Assembly (NCBI GenBank): GCA_025201865.1
Contig: MU602726.1
Coordinates: forward strand, 1 to 64,000
Reading direction: 5' to 3'
Length of the DNA: 64,000 nt
From: Ramicandelaber brevisporus
Taxonomy: Eukaryota > Kickxellomycota > Ramicandelaberales > Ramicandelaberaceae
Shown here piece by piece: positions 1-10,896 of the stretch (its first letter is position 1; every line of letters starts with the position of its first letter). The notes beneath the pieces were generated by a model, which made no database searches, was not told the DNA's origin, and saw nothing but the letters and a program-made list of their open reading frames with translations. A program made the position numbers and the translations under genes.

Positions 1-1403
1 TGCTGCTCACTCCGTTTCTTTGATGTGACTGCTCTTCAGCGAACGGTTGTGTTTTGAGCGTTCTTCAAAGTCGCAAATCAAACTTTGTCGATACGCATCA
101 TTAGCAATTTGACATCATCGTCGGATCTTGACAGTGGCTCCTACTCTTCTCCTTGTCCCCTTTGTGTTCTTTCTGTTCTGTTTTTGTATTGTATTGTTTT
201 GTTTTGTGCTGTCTTTCTCTTTTGAATCGGAATTGCATGATTATTTTCCTTTTGCTCAACAAAGAGAGAGAGAGAGAGAATGAGAATGAGAGAGAGAGTG
301 TGTGTGTGTACGAGTCGTTCTCTTTTTCTTTCTCTCTCATACTCTCATTCTCTCTCAGTCACTGTGCAATATTTACTGTGCCAATTGCTTGGATTGACCC
401 GCTTCTTTGTAATCTTTTGGGTTCTTTTAGTGGTTTCTTTGGTCTCTTTTGCACACACAATTTCACACATTCAGCGCCATCTTCAAGTCTAGGCATCTTT
501 TTTTGTTGTTGCTTGACTCTCTCTGAATACATTCACGTACCGTCCATACAACAGCAGCTCCCTCTCAATCTATCTCAACCCGCTTTTTGTTTATAACTTT
601 TTTTTTTCGTGCTCTCTTGGCTTGTACTTTGTTTGCCTTCACATCAACTCCCGCTCATAAATCGACACGCTCCTTCTTCCCCCATCTGCTCGCTATCCGC
701 GCACAGTACTCTTCTTCGAATTGCTTGCTTGGCTACTCTACGTTCCTTTCTAATTTGACTTTCGCTGCTCACGCTTCCAGTTACTATTTTTACTCGCCTC
801 GTTTTATTTATCAAAAAGCCGTGCTCTCGAGAGCTGTTCACAGCCTTGTTTACTTCAAATAGCGCATCTCAGCGACAGCAAATACCCCTGCCAGACCATT
901 CACCCCCATCGTGCTATTCTTGAATCCGCATATCAAACCACTGTACACCTTCCAACGTATTCTACTCTGTTGCTTGCCTCACAATCTACATAAAAAAAGA
1001 GAACCGCATTGGCTTTGGTTTGCTTTTCTAACTCTTTTTTCCACCTCACGCACGCACACACGAACGCATACACGAACGCAAAGCTAAAGTCCAAAACGTC
1101 TTTGCGCTCTTTGACACACTTTAGAATAAATCTGTTCTAACTCCACAAACTCTCACACTCGTGCACACACACACACACTTTTCTTTTTTCTTACATACAA
1201 AAGACCACAAGCCTCTCTCTTTTTCTCTCTTTCTCTTTTTCTCTAACTGCCCCCCAACCAACCAACCAACCACGCCAGTACAAAGAACACCTACTCTTCA
1301 CTCGTTAGTGCACACATTTGCACACACATACATACATACACACACACAAACATACAAAGACCTGCATTACTCTCTTTCTTAAAAGCAGTAGCAAAGCGTA
1401 GCA
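1..1403. other. Gene-free leader/promoter stretch of the first gene
   Basis: No convincing coding region is visible in these 1.4 kb. The stretch is pyrimidine-rich on the plus strand and contains a GA tract followed by a CT tract that form an inverted repeat (about 272-356), CA repeats near 1160-1180 and 1320-1350, and an (AACC)n run near 1255. The short open frames here translate to low-complexity Ser/Leu/Phe runs, as expected from T- and C-rich DNA. It is best read as the promoter and a long 5' leader of the gene starting at 1404. The left edge could include the end of an unseen neighbouring transcript. Confidence 0.6.
272..356. repeat. Imperfect inverted repeat of GA and CT tracts
   Basis: The left arm (about 272-296, GA-rich with two ATGAG steps) is nearly complementary to the right arm (about 331-356, CT-rich with CATAC and CATTC steps). 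A short TG-repeat loop lies between them. The matching interruptions in both arms make this more than two independent simple repeats. A transcript from either strand could fold into a stem-loop. Confidence 0.55.
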
Positions 1404-1583
1404 ATGCTTGGTCCAACAAGTGCCTTTCGGCAGATGGATGCCTCTCAAGCAAAAGCCCTCTTATCTCCTCTCACTCCACCTCGCATTCCTGCTGACAGCT
1501 TTCTGACTTCTTCGACCACACCTTCTCCTGACACTGCCTCTCATCCTTACTCAGTTACTGACTGCGACACTTCACAGGCGAGT

Positions 1584-1618
<35 letters not shown>

Positions 1619-3794
1619 AGTGCCATTCCCCCGTTTATCTAGTCAAACTGACAACGGCAGTAACTACCCTCCAACTCCATCTTCTCCACCGCTGCAGCAA
1701 TCACGACGTCATCTTCACATTTCTCCCAATTCCCTTGCCACGTCCACCGCCAACAACAACAACAACAACAACAATAGCATTCCATATCAACACTCGCCAC
1801 TCCACCCACACCACAGCAGGAATTCCGAAGCTGGTAAACTCTTCTCCCGCACAATCGCAGTAACAGCATTACCTCATTTTGTCAAGCCTCGTCAGCATCA
1901 TCAACATCACTTCATTCCACCACCAGTAACGACATCCATCTCTGCACCATTTGGAGGCATCCGCAGCTCAGGTCCACTTACAGCGCCAGCTACCTCGTTG
2001 CCCCAAGGTCCATTAACAACCTCAACTCACAGCTCTGCCAACAGCTCTGCCAACAGCAACACTGCTGACGAGAATAACATGCATTCAAGCGCACGTGACG
2101 TAGTTACAAGTGAACAACCACAGCCACATCTCGCTCCAGCGGACAATTCGATCCCAGCATCATCCTCATCCCCAGCGATCTCCGAGAACTCAAGTCCCTC
2201 CACTATTCCCTCTTTCTCTCGATCCAACATGCCGCCTTCTCAAGCTGTGCCCGCTACCACTGCTGCTGGTGGAACAACATCTGACATTGTCACTGGAGAT
2301 CCAAGCTCAAACGATGCTCGCGTATTCACTCCAACTGGTAAGATCACTACATATGCGTTCGTTCCAAAGGGCAGACGCGCAAGAGACGGCACGGTTGACC
2401 CAAACTCAGTTGTTGCATATCTCCGCGTGCACGAAGTTGCAGAGATTCCAACAGGACCTCGCACTGCAATGCTGCCAAACCTGCGCAGTATCCCAGCAGC
2501 CCGCTCCAACGCCACATCGCCGTTTGAAGCTCACTTCCCAGAGACTTCCAGTATTCCGCCAGCCACTGTCGCTGCCAACCCTACAACCACACCCCCTCGT
2601 GATGACAGCTCCAATGCAACTACGAGAGCAGCAACAACTGCTGCTGCTGGCACGCCAACTCGTGGTGGAATGGCATCGCGTCGTGATAAGTTTGAGCAGC
2701 GTCGTCGCAATGCTCAGCCACTAACCGTGCCTGAGAGTGCATTCTCGCGCACTGAAATCCCACTCACTGCACCGGCTAACCGCAGCCACTTCAACGTACC
2801 ATCTCACAACGAGATTAATCCAAAGATGCAAACGTCAGTGTCAAATGGTTCCACAGCGATGGACATGTCCGATGCTAGCAGTAGTAGCAATCATGATGGT
2901 AGTCACAGAGAGGTGATGGTTCGTCGCGCAGGCAGCACACACCGTCCAAAGAATGTCAGCGTATCGCGTCGCCAGTCTACTGTTCGTCATGGCAGCTCAT
3001 CCAGCACAGCGACTGGAAGTAACTTTATGATGGGTAGTGGCAACAACAACAACAACAACAACAACAGCAACAACAACACTGTTGGATTTGCGCCATATCC
3101 ATTGCCAAGCCCGGTAACGAGCTTGACACACAATATGCATGTTGTCAGTCTGCACTCACCACGTCCGTACCAGACTGAACATCCAGCATATTCTCATTAC
3201 CACTCTGGCCAAGCTCTGGCTTCGCCTCACCCGCCTCCACCCTTGCCACCACATCCTCAGCAGCAGCAGCGCTATTTGGCAGTACCTGCTGTGCCATTAG
3301 CTCACCAGCAACAGCCATCTCCAACATCGTCCGAAGGCAATGAATCGACAGTCACCGAAGGCACGCCAGGTGCGGATCCAAGTGCTCAAGCTGGCCAAAT
3401 CGGTCGTCGTGTATCTCTTCCGGCTACAGAACCGATCTCTATCGATTCCGTCATGCAGCCATCCCACCCACATTTGCATGCTCCGATTCAGCCACAGCAG
3501 CAGCCACAGCAAACATGGTGTCCACAAGTTCCAATGTCTGCAACTTATGAAGGTAGTTCCAATACATCATGGCATCAGCAGCAACAGCAGCCAGCTCTTC
3601 CACCGCCACAGACTGCTTCGATTCCAGCCCGTCGTATCCAGCTTCCCTTGCCAATTCCGTCAACTGGTCGTCAAGCACCATCCGCTCTCCAGAATGTGCA
3701 GTCTAGCTCTGCTCACGGACTTGGCTTGCTCGCCCGTGCTGCCAGCACTATTGATAGCGGAGATGCTATCTCTTCACGCCAACTATCTCATTAA
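1404..3794 (+). CDS. Low-complexity Ser/Thr/Pro/Gln/Asn-rich protein of unknown function
   Basis: This is a 796-residue open frame with no recognised catalytic domain. It holds a poly-Gln run (residues 61-72), poly-Asn runs (117-124 and near 550), and long Ser/Pro/His-rich linkers. Residues about 305-362 stand out as normal-complexity sequence (from DARVFTPTGKITTYAFVPKG onward, ending near MLPNLRS). A second patch rich in Arg/Lys/Ser, from about residue 420, includes SRRDKFEQRRR. No signal peptide or membrane segment is visible. The first ATG at 1404 is used; Met11 (1434) is an alternative. Low-complexity proteins of this shape are often fungal regulators, but that is only an impression. It converges with EMG1. 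Confidence 0.75.
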
Positions 3795-4051
3795 TTATCA
3801 CTATTGCTGATTTTTCTCTTATCTTTCTTTCTTTTTGATCACTTCAATCTAACATAGATTCTCTTTTAGCAATTTACCTAGTATCACCACCACTTCCCCC
3901 TTCTTGTTCTTTGCTTTTTACACTATATTATACTTTTCCCATTATTTTTTTTTGTTTGAAATAAGACTCATTTGTACTTTCTCCACATCCTTCCTTCTTT
4001 CTTTCTTGATCGGATGTATATAATGATTAAAAGGTTCTAGCCTAAAGTCAT

Positions 4052-5236
4052 TTAAAGAATACCCCACATGTCTTCGAGAGCTGCGGTCAGCTTTCCACAT
4101 GCCACACTAGCACTGAGTGGATACTCCGAGATTCCAATCTTGTCATCAACATATTGATCCGCAAAGTTATCCTCACCATGTGCCATTGCTCCAACAAACA
4201 CCACCAGCGACTTGTCCGTTGGCAATGATGTGCGCAGATATGTTCCCAAGTGCACCGTTTTCGCATCGTACGAAAATGTAATCTTTTTGCAGTTTGTTGG
4301 CAAGTGATCGGTAATTGGGTTCTTGATGACCTTGAGCAGCTTCTCGGAGCCAGAGACGCTTCGAATACTCAGCTTGTGCAGCAGCTGAACCATGAGTCCA
4401 GAGAAGCGCTTGTAGGTACGTGGGATACGGACATGCGGGGAGATCTCGATAAGGACGTTCTTGGCGGTTTCAATGTACACCTGCATCAAGCCGGCCTTGT
4501 TCAATGGGCTGTCCAGAAGAGTGAGAAGGCACTGGTGAGTAATGTCGGGACGCGCCTCGGTGAGATTGCGACCCATTTTGCGCAAAATATTCTGGTGGTC
4601 GTCGCAGTTGAGCAGCTGGTAGCGGCCTTCTTTGCCTTTGCCGACCTTGTATGTTTCGAGGTTGGCCATAGTGAGAACAACAATGAGACGCTGGGTGGAT
4701 TCGCGCTCCTTGAGAGTCTTAGGAAGCTTCGGAGCACGCTGAGCCAATGACGCCTGGTCGATATTGCGATCAGCCTTGACGAATGGAGAGAAGTTGGCAG
4801 TTGATGGCGCTGCGCTGTCGTCAACCTCGGCAGTATCATTATCATCATCCTCGATATCATCATCATCATCATCATTGCTCTCTTCGGCATCGATCTCGTC
4901 CTCGCTGGCATCATCATCCTCGTCGCTGGCATTATCGTCGTCGTCGTCTTCACTCTCGCTTTCAATGTCCTTGCTCTTCTTGCTCAGGACTGCTGCTTTA
5001 CCATTTGACTTTGGAGATTTCGCCACAGCAGCTTTGCGAACTGGAGTTGTAGAACCACCAGCCGCGGAGATCTTCGCCATCTTCGACGCTGCTCCTGCTG
5101 CTCCTGCTGCCGGCTTGGTCGATGCAGCTTTCCTCTTTTGCTGATTCGGTGCTGGTGCTGCCTTCATTTCAGTTGTTGCCTTTTTTGTTTTAATTTGAAT
5201 TTTTATTTTTTTCAAAGATGATTTAGATGATTTCAC
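4052..5236 (-). CDS. EMG1: 18S rRNA pseudouridine N1-methyltransferase Emg1/Nep1
   Basis: Emg1/Nep1 is a SPOUT-fold methyltransferase that N1-methylates a pseudouridine in 18S rRNA and is also needed for 40S assembly in the nucleolus. The C-terminal 225 residues look like the whole family: an [12 protein letters not shown]-type first strand, the stretch [19 protein letters not shown], an [18 protein letters not shown]-knot region, and an end in [12 protein letters not shown]...LEDMWGIL. The family is usually about 250 residues. Here about 170 extra N-terminal residues are Lys/Ala-rich and then strongly acidic (Asp/Glu runs), like nucleolar tails. The first ATG gives 394 residues. Met24 (start 5167) is an equally good or better start because the DNA between is A-rich and leader-like. 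The upstream spacer to ATP10 is only 78 bp. Confidence 0.93.
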   Translation of the reverse strand: MKSSKSSLKKIKIQIKTKKATTEMKAAPAPNQQKRKAASTKPAAGAAGAASKMAKISAAGGSTTPVRKAAVAKSPKSNGKAAVLSKKSKDIESESEDDDDDNASDEDDDASEDEIDAEESNDDDDDDIEDDDNDTAEVDDSAAPSTANFSPFVKADRNIDQASLAQRAPKLPKTLKERESTQRLIVVLTMANLETYKVGKGKEGRYQLLNCDDHQNILRKMGRNLTEARPDITHQCLLTLLDSPLNKAGLMQVYIETAKNVLIEISPHVRIPRTYKRFSGLMVQLLHKLSIRSVSGSEKLLKVIKNPITDHLPTNCKKITFSYDAKTVHLGTYLRTSLPTDKSLVVFVGAMAHGEDNFADQYVDDKIGISEYPLSASVACGKLTAALEDMWGIL

Positions 5237-5314
5237 TCAATGTGTTGATTAAGCGCTATGGTTTAAAAGTTAAAGTTAAAGTTTACTCTTTTACTGTTTT
5301 ACTCTTTTACTCTT
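5237..5314. repeat. 78-bp spacer with TTTTACTC tandem repeats
   Basis: Between the EMG1 start and the ATP10 stop (both minus) the DNA is mainly TTTTACTC-type octamers (5284-5320, running into the ATP10 stop) plus AAAGTT repeats. This must hold the ATP10 3' end and the EMG1 promoter, unless EMG1 starts at 5167 or the two genes share a transcript. Confidence 0.6.
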
Positions 5315-6226
5315 TTACTCTTTTTGCAGGTGCTGAATGAAAGCCATCAAGTGTGCATGCTCATGATCAGTTGGCCGACCGTTCATGTACCATCTAATTT
5401 TGCCGTTTTTATCCACCAGGTACAGATATCCAGTCGTCCGGTTCGTAATGCGCAGCTTTTCACGAACGTCAAAAATATTCTGGCCAAGGTTCACGTACAA
5501 TCTCGCAGCATTCCGTGGCCGCTTGGCCTCCTCCATGCGCAGCGATGGTAAGCACGTCCAGACAATGCCAGCCTTGAGCCAATTTTCCTGTGGATTGACT
5601 CGGATCACCTGAATGTTGCCGTCGGCGTCATTGTCTGCAATACTGGCGCTGTCGCCGTCATTGCTGTTTGTGTTGAAGCGAGTGCGGATGGATTCCAAGA
5701 GAGGAGCCAGCTGAAGCTCGCCGAATCGTGAAAACTCAAACGTCACAACGGACACTTTGCCGCGGTTCATCAAGTCGGCCAATTGCGCATGTTTACTCTC
5801 GCCATTACGTGGGTTCAATACCGAGCGCAGTGGCAGCGTTGGCATGTACAGAGCCTTCGTCTTTGGGATCAGCGACGGACTGGCGTTAAACAACTTGTCG
5901 CCAAACTTGGACAATGCAATCATCTCACGTACATACGACTGATTGATTTCCTTGGCGAGGTACTTGCGTGTTGCAAGATTGCGCTCCTCTGTGAGGAAAT
6001 TGGCACGCCAGTCGTTGAATCGCTGCCATGCCGACCGCGTATCAATAATGGGACGCTCCACCTGGCCAACAATGTTGTTTGGACCAAGCTGGATTGGAGT
6101 GTAGCTGCGAGTAGTGGCCGAACTGCCGGCAATCTCACCTGAAGTTGATGATTCGGTGCTGTCTTGCTTCGCTGACTCAGTTTGCTCCTGTGATGCTTGC
6201 TGTGTCTGTGGCTGTGGCTGTGATGC

Positions 6227-6265
<39 letters not shown>

Positions 6266-6541
6266 AGCGAGCGGCTTCATGGAGTCTGTACCAAATGCCA
6301 ATGGATCATTCTGTTGGCGCTGCTGCTGCTCCTTCGACTGGATAGCTGGCCGTGACTTTAGGATCTCCTCCAGCTTCTTCAAGTCACTCAGCTTTGACTT
6401 GTTCTTCGAGGTTGAATATTCACGATGAGCTGTTCTAGCAATGGAGACCGTAGCAGTTCCTACTGAGCGCTGTACACTCAGCCTCGCTGTAGCACTTACA
6501 CCTTGTCGTAGGGCAGATCTGTAAAGGCTCGACGAAAGCAT
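5315..6541 (-). CDS. ATP10: Mitochondrial ATP synthase assembly factor Atp10
   Basis: Atp10 is a mitochondrial inner-membrane chaperone for subunit 6 during assembly of the F0 sector. The C-terminal half carries the family pattern: KTKALYMPTLP, a thioredoxin-like strand VSVVTFEFSRFGELQ, NWLKAGIVWTCLPSLR, and a final TTGYLYLVDKNGKIRWYMNG. The start at 6541 gives 408 residues and exposes a basic, Ser/Ala-rich presequence (MLSSSLYRSALRQG...). The frame runs 50 codons further upstream, but that extension is Lys/Gln junk overlapping the divergent promoter. A poly-Gln run of about 13 and a Gln/Ser/Thr linker lie between the presequence and the conserved domain, so the protein is longer than the yeast one (about 280). 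Confidence 0.9.
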
Positions 6542-6700
6542 CTCTTGATTTTTCTTCTTGTTGTCGCTTGGAAATTTGGCGGGAAATCTGCGGAAAGCCA
6601 GATCTTGTGTTTGCTGTTTGCTGTTTGCTGTTTGCTGTTTGCCCTTTTTTGCTTTGTTCATCTTCACTCTTTGTTTACACCAGCAACCCAAGAGCCTCTA
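6542..6700. promoter_or_regulatory. Divergent promoter ATP10 / MRNIP-like with 7-bp tandem repeat
   Basis: This 159-bp spacer separates two start codons pointing away from each other. It contains GTTTGCT repeated four times exactly and once imperfectly (6609-6643), followed by a T-rich stretch. Confidence 0.55.
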
Positions 6701-7720
6701 ATGGTCGAGTACTACGTGCTGCGCTGCTTTGACGACAAGTGCGGGGTGTTTCAGGTCCAGCAGCGCACCAAGAGCGGCAAATGGACATGTAAACTCTGCC
6801 ACCAAAAGCAATCCATCAAAAAGGTATATTTCACATCCACTGTGGCCAAAGACTGTCGCGAAGCTGCGCAAGCATTGGGCATGAGACGGATGGAGGCTGA
6901 ACAGCAAAAGGCGGAAGATGCAGTGGCTCTTCTGGAAGAATATGAGCTTGCGCAGCTGGGCGATGATTTTGACTACGATGGATTCAATGATGACTACCGA
7001 GAGTTTGCTGAAGAGCAACAGTATCATCAACCTCAACAATATGAACAGCAGCCTCAACAGTGGCAGGAAGAACATCAGCAGCAACAGCAGCACCAGCAAC
7101 GGCAGTACCAGCACCAGCAACGGCAGTACCAGCAGCATGACGGACCATATGAAGAATCACCGCAGCAGCCTCGAGTGTCCAAATGGGCAAAGTTCATCGA
7201 CCAGAGTGAAGAAGATGCCAAAAAGGAAGACAATGCACAAACAGACGATGTCGATGGTGGCATTCGAGTAACAACTACAGTGCCTCAGAAGACTCGACGG
7301 AAAGTAGCAACAAGGGCAGACTCAGCCACTATGTCGCCAACACCATTATCAGCATCCACTCCAACAACTGCAGCCAAGAAATCATCGAGTAAAGCTAAAG
7401 CTAAAGCGAGACCAGCAACTGGAGATTATCACAATGATGATTACAGCGATGATTATAACGATGACTACGGATACAATGTCCCCAGTGAAGACACTTCGTA
7501 TCAAGAGCCAGAATGGACTCCCCCAAAGCGACAACTCGACAGCCCAATCCGGCCGACCAGTGACATGAAACGTCAGCGAACAATCCCGTCTCCAAGATCG
7601 CCTCAAATCACGACTGCAAATCCACCAAAGCCACCATCCTATGGCAAATGGGGCAACTGGATGAACAATGCGTCAAACGAGGAAGGAAAAGATGAAGAAG
7701 ACTATGTGGAATGGGGTTAA
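6701..7720 (+). CDS. MRN complex-interacting protein (MRNIP/UPF0544) family
   Basis: The first 70 residues match the conserved N-terminal zinc-binding module of the MRNIP family: VLRCFDDKCGVFQVQQ, then WTCKLCHQKQS, then KDCREAAQALG. Human MRNIP has the same spacing (CC..C, KWTCKACGEKQS, DCR). The rest (339 residues in all) is disordered: Gln/His/Tyr repeats (residues about 105-150), acidic and Lys-rich stretches, and a Trp motif KWGNWMNN near the end. In animals MRNIP binds the MRE11-RAD50-NBS1 complex in DNA-damage signalling; a similar role here is inference. The start at 6701 is chosen because the conserved module begins there; the in-frame extension to 6545 translates the promoter repeat. 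Confidence 0.8.
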   Translation: MVEYYVLRCFDDKCGVFQVQQRTKSGKWTCKLCHQKQSIKKVYFTSTVAKDCREAAQALGMRRMEAEQQKAEDAVALLEEYELAQLGDDFDYDGFNDDYREFAEEQQYHQPQQYEQQPQQWQEEHQQQQQHQQRQYQHQQRQYQQHDGPYEESPQQPRVSKWAKFIDQSEEDAKKEDNAQTDDVDGGIRVTTTVPQKTRRKVATRADSATMSPTPLSASTPTTAAKKSSSKAKAKARPATGDYHNDDYSDDYNDDYGYNVPSEDTSYQEPEWTPPKRQLDSPIRPTSDMKRQRTIPSPRSPQITTANPPKPPSYGKWGNWMNNASNEEGKDEEDYVEWG

Positions 7721-7755
7721 AATGTATAATGTTGTACAATAAAATACTCTTGTGT
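7721..7755. terminator. 35-bp convergent 3' region with AATAAA
   Basis: Two convergent genes end 35 bp apart. An AATAAA hexamer sits at 7738-7743 on the plus strand, so the MRNIP-like mRNA must end inside or beyond the CFD1 stop and the two transcripts should overlap. Confidence 0.5.
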
Positions 7756-8700
7756 TTAATCATCTAACTTACTGACCACAACCTGCGCAATTTGTCTAAA
7801 CACACCAGCAACTGCCTCAAGTCCAGCAGTAGCCGCCTTGTTTTCAGCCTCATCATCGTCATAGATATCAACTTGGTCTGACTTGACAATGGTTGATTTT
7901 CCAGCATCGAGACCGTAGGCAACCGCAGGGACCATGGGCACTTTTCCAATGACATCGACTCCAAACTCTTCTGCCATCTTTGCAGCACCGCCATGCGTAG
8001 GTGCAAACAACTCGGTGCACTCTGCACAATGCGGACAAATGAATCCAGACATGTTCTCAACAACGCCGAGTATATTCAAGCCGACTTTGCGACAGAATGT
8101 GAGCTCTTTGCGAACATCTGCCATGGCAACCTCCTGCGGCGTTGTAACCAAAACGGCACCAATGGCCAGCGGAGACTCAGAGCTGTCAAGTGATGAAGAG
8201 AGGAGGTCGCTTCTGATGCTTTCAACAAGTGAAATGTGTTCGTCGGAAGTGCCAGGTGGAGTGTCGATGACGAGATAGTCGAGATCTCCCCAGCACACAT
8301 CGCCAAGCAGCTGTCTAATCATGGCAGTCTTCTTTGGACCGCGCCAAATGACCGCATCGTTCTTGGACTGCAACAGGAACCCAAGGGACATGCACTTGAA
8401 CAAGTGCTGTGCTGCTGCGGGCGACTGTGGTTGAGATGGCGATTGAGATTGTGGCTGAGGAACGATGACCGGTGTCCATCCATCGGGTGCTTGATGCACT
8501 GGTGCACCTTCCAGACCAAGCATTCGCGGGATACTTGGGCCACACAAGTCAATGTCGAGCAATCCAACTGTGTTTCCCAGCGAATGCAAGGTTCTAGCGA
8601 GCTGGACAGACACCGACGACTTGCCTACGCCGCCTTTACCGGACAGCACCAGAACGACGCGCTTGATACGCTTAAACCGCTGTTGTACCTTTGTCGACAT
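7756..8700 (-). CDS. CFD1: Cytosolic Fe-S cluster assembly ATPase Cfd1/NUBP2
   Basis: This Mrp/NBP35-type P-loop ATPase of 314 residues acts in the cytosolic Fe-S scaffold complex with Nbp35. Visible motifs are the deviant Walker [11 protein letters not shown] (20-29), [12 protein letters not shown] (48-57), the switch [12 protein letters not shown] (144-155), and the CPHC cluster ligands (Cys222 and Cys225) followed by a further Cys. It lacks the N-terminal four-Cys ferredoxin-like region of Nbp35, which identifies it as the Cfd1/NUBP2 branch. A Gln/Ser/Pro insert at residues 82-97 is lineage-specific. The start Met lies 195 bp from the start of the divergent NDUFB9 gene. Confidence 0.93.
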   Translation of the reverse strand: MSTKVQQRFKRIKRVVLVLSGKGGVGKSSVSVQLARTLHSLGNTVGLLDIDLCGPSIPRMLGLEGAPVHQAPDGWTPVIVPQPQSQSPSQPQSPAAAQHLFKCMSLGFLLQSKNDAVIWRGPKKTAMIRQLLGDVCWGDLDYLVIDTPPGTSDEHISLVESIRSDLLSSSLDSSESPLAIGAVLVTTPQEVAMADVRKELTFCRKVGLNILGVVENMSGFICPHCAECTELFAPTHGGAAKMAEEFGVDVIGKVPMVPAVAYGLDAGKSTIVKSDQVDIYDDDEAENKAATAGLEAVAGVFRQIAQVVVSKLDD

Positions 8701-8895
8701 CTGCGCAATCTATCAGATTTGTATTTGAAATCAGGGAAGTTGGCCTATTCCTCCAAGCAAGCAGCGACCAGGGCTGGACCACACAAGGGCCAAATCTTGC
8801 TTGCATTTCCGGCAACGTCCTTCTAAATTTTTTTTTTGCCCTTTCCTTTCGATCGACTTGGTAACAAAGAAGAAAGAAGAAAGAAAAAGAAAGAA

Positions 8896-9192
8896 ATGAC
8901 CCATACCAAGACGGTGTCGGCCGCCGCTCTGCACGTTCGCAAAGTTCAGAGCCTCTACCGTCGTGCTCTCAAAGTTGCATACGACTGGGATGTCAAGCGC
9001 GATCTGTGGCGCCAAAGCGCCTTGAACATTCGTGCCGAGTTTGAGAAGAACAGACATGTCGAGGATCCTCGTCTGAAGGCGAAGCTTATTGAGCAGACTG
9101 AAGAGTATCTGTTCCACTATGCCCACCCACAGCCATTCATCTACCCAACTTCCGACGGCGGTACCAAATACGAACGTAATGAACTCATTTAA
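8896..9192 (+). CDS. NDUFB9: NADH dehydrogenase (complex I) LYR subunit NDUFB9/B22
   Basis: This 98-residue protein is an accessory subunit of respiratory complex I in the inner mitochondrial membrane. It belongs to the LYR family: the motif SLYRRALK lies at residues 16-23, followed by the Phe/basic helix IRAEFEKNRHVEDP, and it ends in HPQPFIYPTSDGGTKYERNE, which closely matches the C-terminus of animal B22. The start at 8896 is chosen because the 20 preceding in-frame codons are an A-rich leader. Its presence shows the organism has a proton-pumping complex I, unlike Saccharomyces. Confidence 0.93.
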   Translation: MTHTKTVSAAALHVRKVQSLYRRALKVAYDWDVKRDLWRQSALNIRAEFEKNRHVEDPRLKAKLIEQTEEYLFHYAHPQPFIYPTSDGGTKYERNELI

Positions 9193-9242
9193 GAATGGAC
9201 CTTTAAACAACACGAAACATTAAATGTAAAATAACGCAATGA

Positions 9243-9305
9243 GATGATGATGTTGATGATGAGGACGATGATGATGTTGATGTTGATGAAGATGATGACG
9301 ATGAC
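9243..9305. repeat. GAT/GTT trinucleotide microsatellite in the convergent spacer
   Basis: GATGATGTT-type trinucleotides cover about 63 bp between the NDUFB9 stop and the coiled-coil gene stop. The repeat lies outside both coding regions and probably in one or both 3' UTRs. Confidence 0.7.
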
Positions 9306-9384
9306 ACTGATGGTTTATGAATCAACATCGATTCGCTTAAGGCTAAAAAGGCAGGTTGAGGAAATAAAACTAACGCTGAATGAT

Positions 9385-10656
9385 TTAATGATGATAATTC
9401 ATAGGAACACATCCTGTTTGTGGAACTGGAGGCTGTGTGTATGGATGTTGTCTTTGACTCAGCTGAACGATATCGTGATGCATATTCATGAGAACGTGAT
9501 GCTGTTGTACCAGCTGAACCTGGTGGAAGCCAATCTGCGCATTTAGCTGCCCGACCAAGCCAGTTAGTTCATCGTTCTTGATTTTCACTTGGTAGCACTG
9601 CTGTTCCAGACGCTGCTTTTCGATGACATGCAGCTCGCGTCCATGCTTCAACTTATTGTCAACCTCGCTGCACTTGCCGCTATACTCTTTGCGAACAGCT
9701 TCCAGCTCGAGGCTGTGTTCTTTGCGTGCAGCAACCAGCTCTGCGCTATGCTTTTCGCGTATAGCTGCCAACTTATCGCGGAGCTCGTCGCATTCCTCGG
9801 TAAGATTTGCATGCTCGAGGACAATACCAGACATGTGTTCTCTCTTTTGAGCGAGCGCCTCGAGCTTGATCTCATAGTCAGCCTTCATGTTGCGCGCAGT
9901 GACTTTGTCGTGCAAAGTAAGACGACGCTCTGTCTTTGACAAACTGGCATCATCGATACAGCGCTCAACCGACCAGCGAATCCGCTTGCCAGCATTCATG
10001 TGTGCCTTCTTTTCAGCTGCGAGCTCCCGCTGAAGTGCTGCAACCTCAGCTGTCTTGATTTTGAGCTCAAATTGCAGCGTCTCGGCTTGAGATTGACTGC
10101 TTGATAATTGCTGAGACAAGTCTAAATTGAGCTGTTTGACATCCTTTAGCTCATCCAGCGCAGCATCACGCTCTCGGTCAGCCATATCAGCCTTGTCTTT
10201 AAGTGCTTCAATGGTAGCCATAGCGCTGGCAAGTTGCTTTTCACAGTCAGCCTTGAGTTGCTCCGCCTCCATGGCATACTGGTTGAGCATTGGTTGCACA
10301 AATTTCATGATGCTGTCAGTGCAGTTGCTCATGCTCAACGCCAGATGCTGGGTGAAAGCTGCCATGTACTTGTCGACAAATGATGGCTGCGACTTTCCTG
10401 TTGCTGCTGCTGCTGCTGCTGCTGCTGGTGGTGGTGATGGTGTTGGTGGTGGTGGTGGTGGTGTTGCTGTTGTTGCTGCTGTTGTTGCTGACAGGACATC
10501 ACTTTCAAGAGGAGTGAAAAGCACAGCACAAGTTTCTGACAGCTGTGGAGTGAACTCATCCAGTGTTGGAGGAGGAGAGGATGCAGCGATAGTCGGGGAG
10601 GATGATGTGCTGGTAAGTGGAGTACCAGGGTCACAGTCGATGATCTCTGTGAAAGT

Positions 10657-10689
<33 letters not shown>

Positions 10690-10896
10690 GGTGGTGGTGG
10701 TGGTGGTGGTGGCGGTGGTCGATGTCTTGGTGCGCCAATTAGCCTGGTGGTTTCTGGCGACCCCGTTCGCTTCATGAGTAGCCAACATGTCACCAGGACG
10801 AACCGTGGAGTTGGACTTACTAGTCGCCTTGTTATTGCGACGACCAGCTGACTTGATGCGACTGTTGTTGTACTTTGTAGCAGTAATTGATGTCAT
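9385..10896 (-). CDS. Coiled-coil protein of unknown function
   Basis: This is a 503-residue protein without a recognised domain. The N-terminus is basic and Asn/Ser-rich (1-60). Poly-Thr (63-70) and poly-Ala (71-80) runs follow, then a Pro/Ala linker (145-166). Residues 170-480 form long heptad-like helices rich in Glu, Lys and Leu (for example TLQFELKIKTAEVAALQREL and the near-repeats ELVAARKEHSLELEAVRKEY). The C-terminus is His/Gln/Pro-rich. No membrane segment or signal is visible. It resembles many structural coiled-coil proteins and cannot be assigned further. Confidence 0.8.

Noticed and set aside
153-596. 147-codon open frame in the left-end leader
   Set aside because: The translation is low-complexity (repeated Arg/Glu, Cys, Phe and Ser) from GA/CT and T-rich repeats.
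4764-5144. 126-codon open frame antisense to EMG1
   Set aside because: It is the reverse of the GAT/GAC-rich acidic tail, giving Ser runs; a shadow of the real gene.
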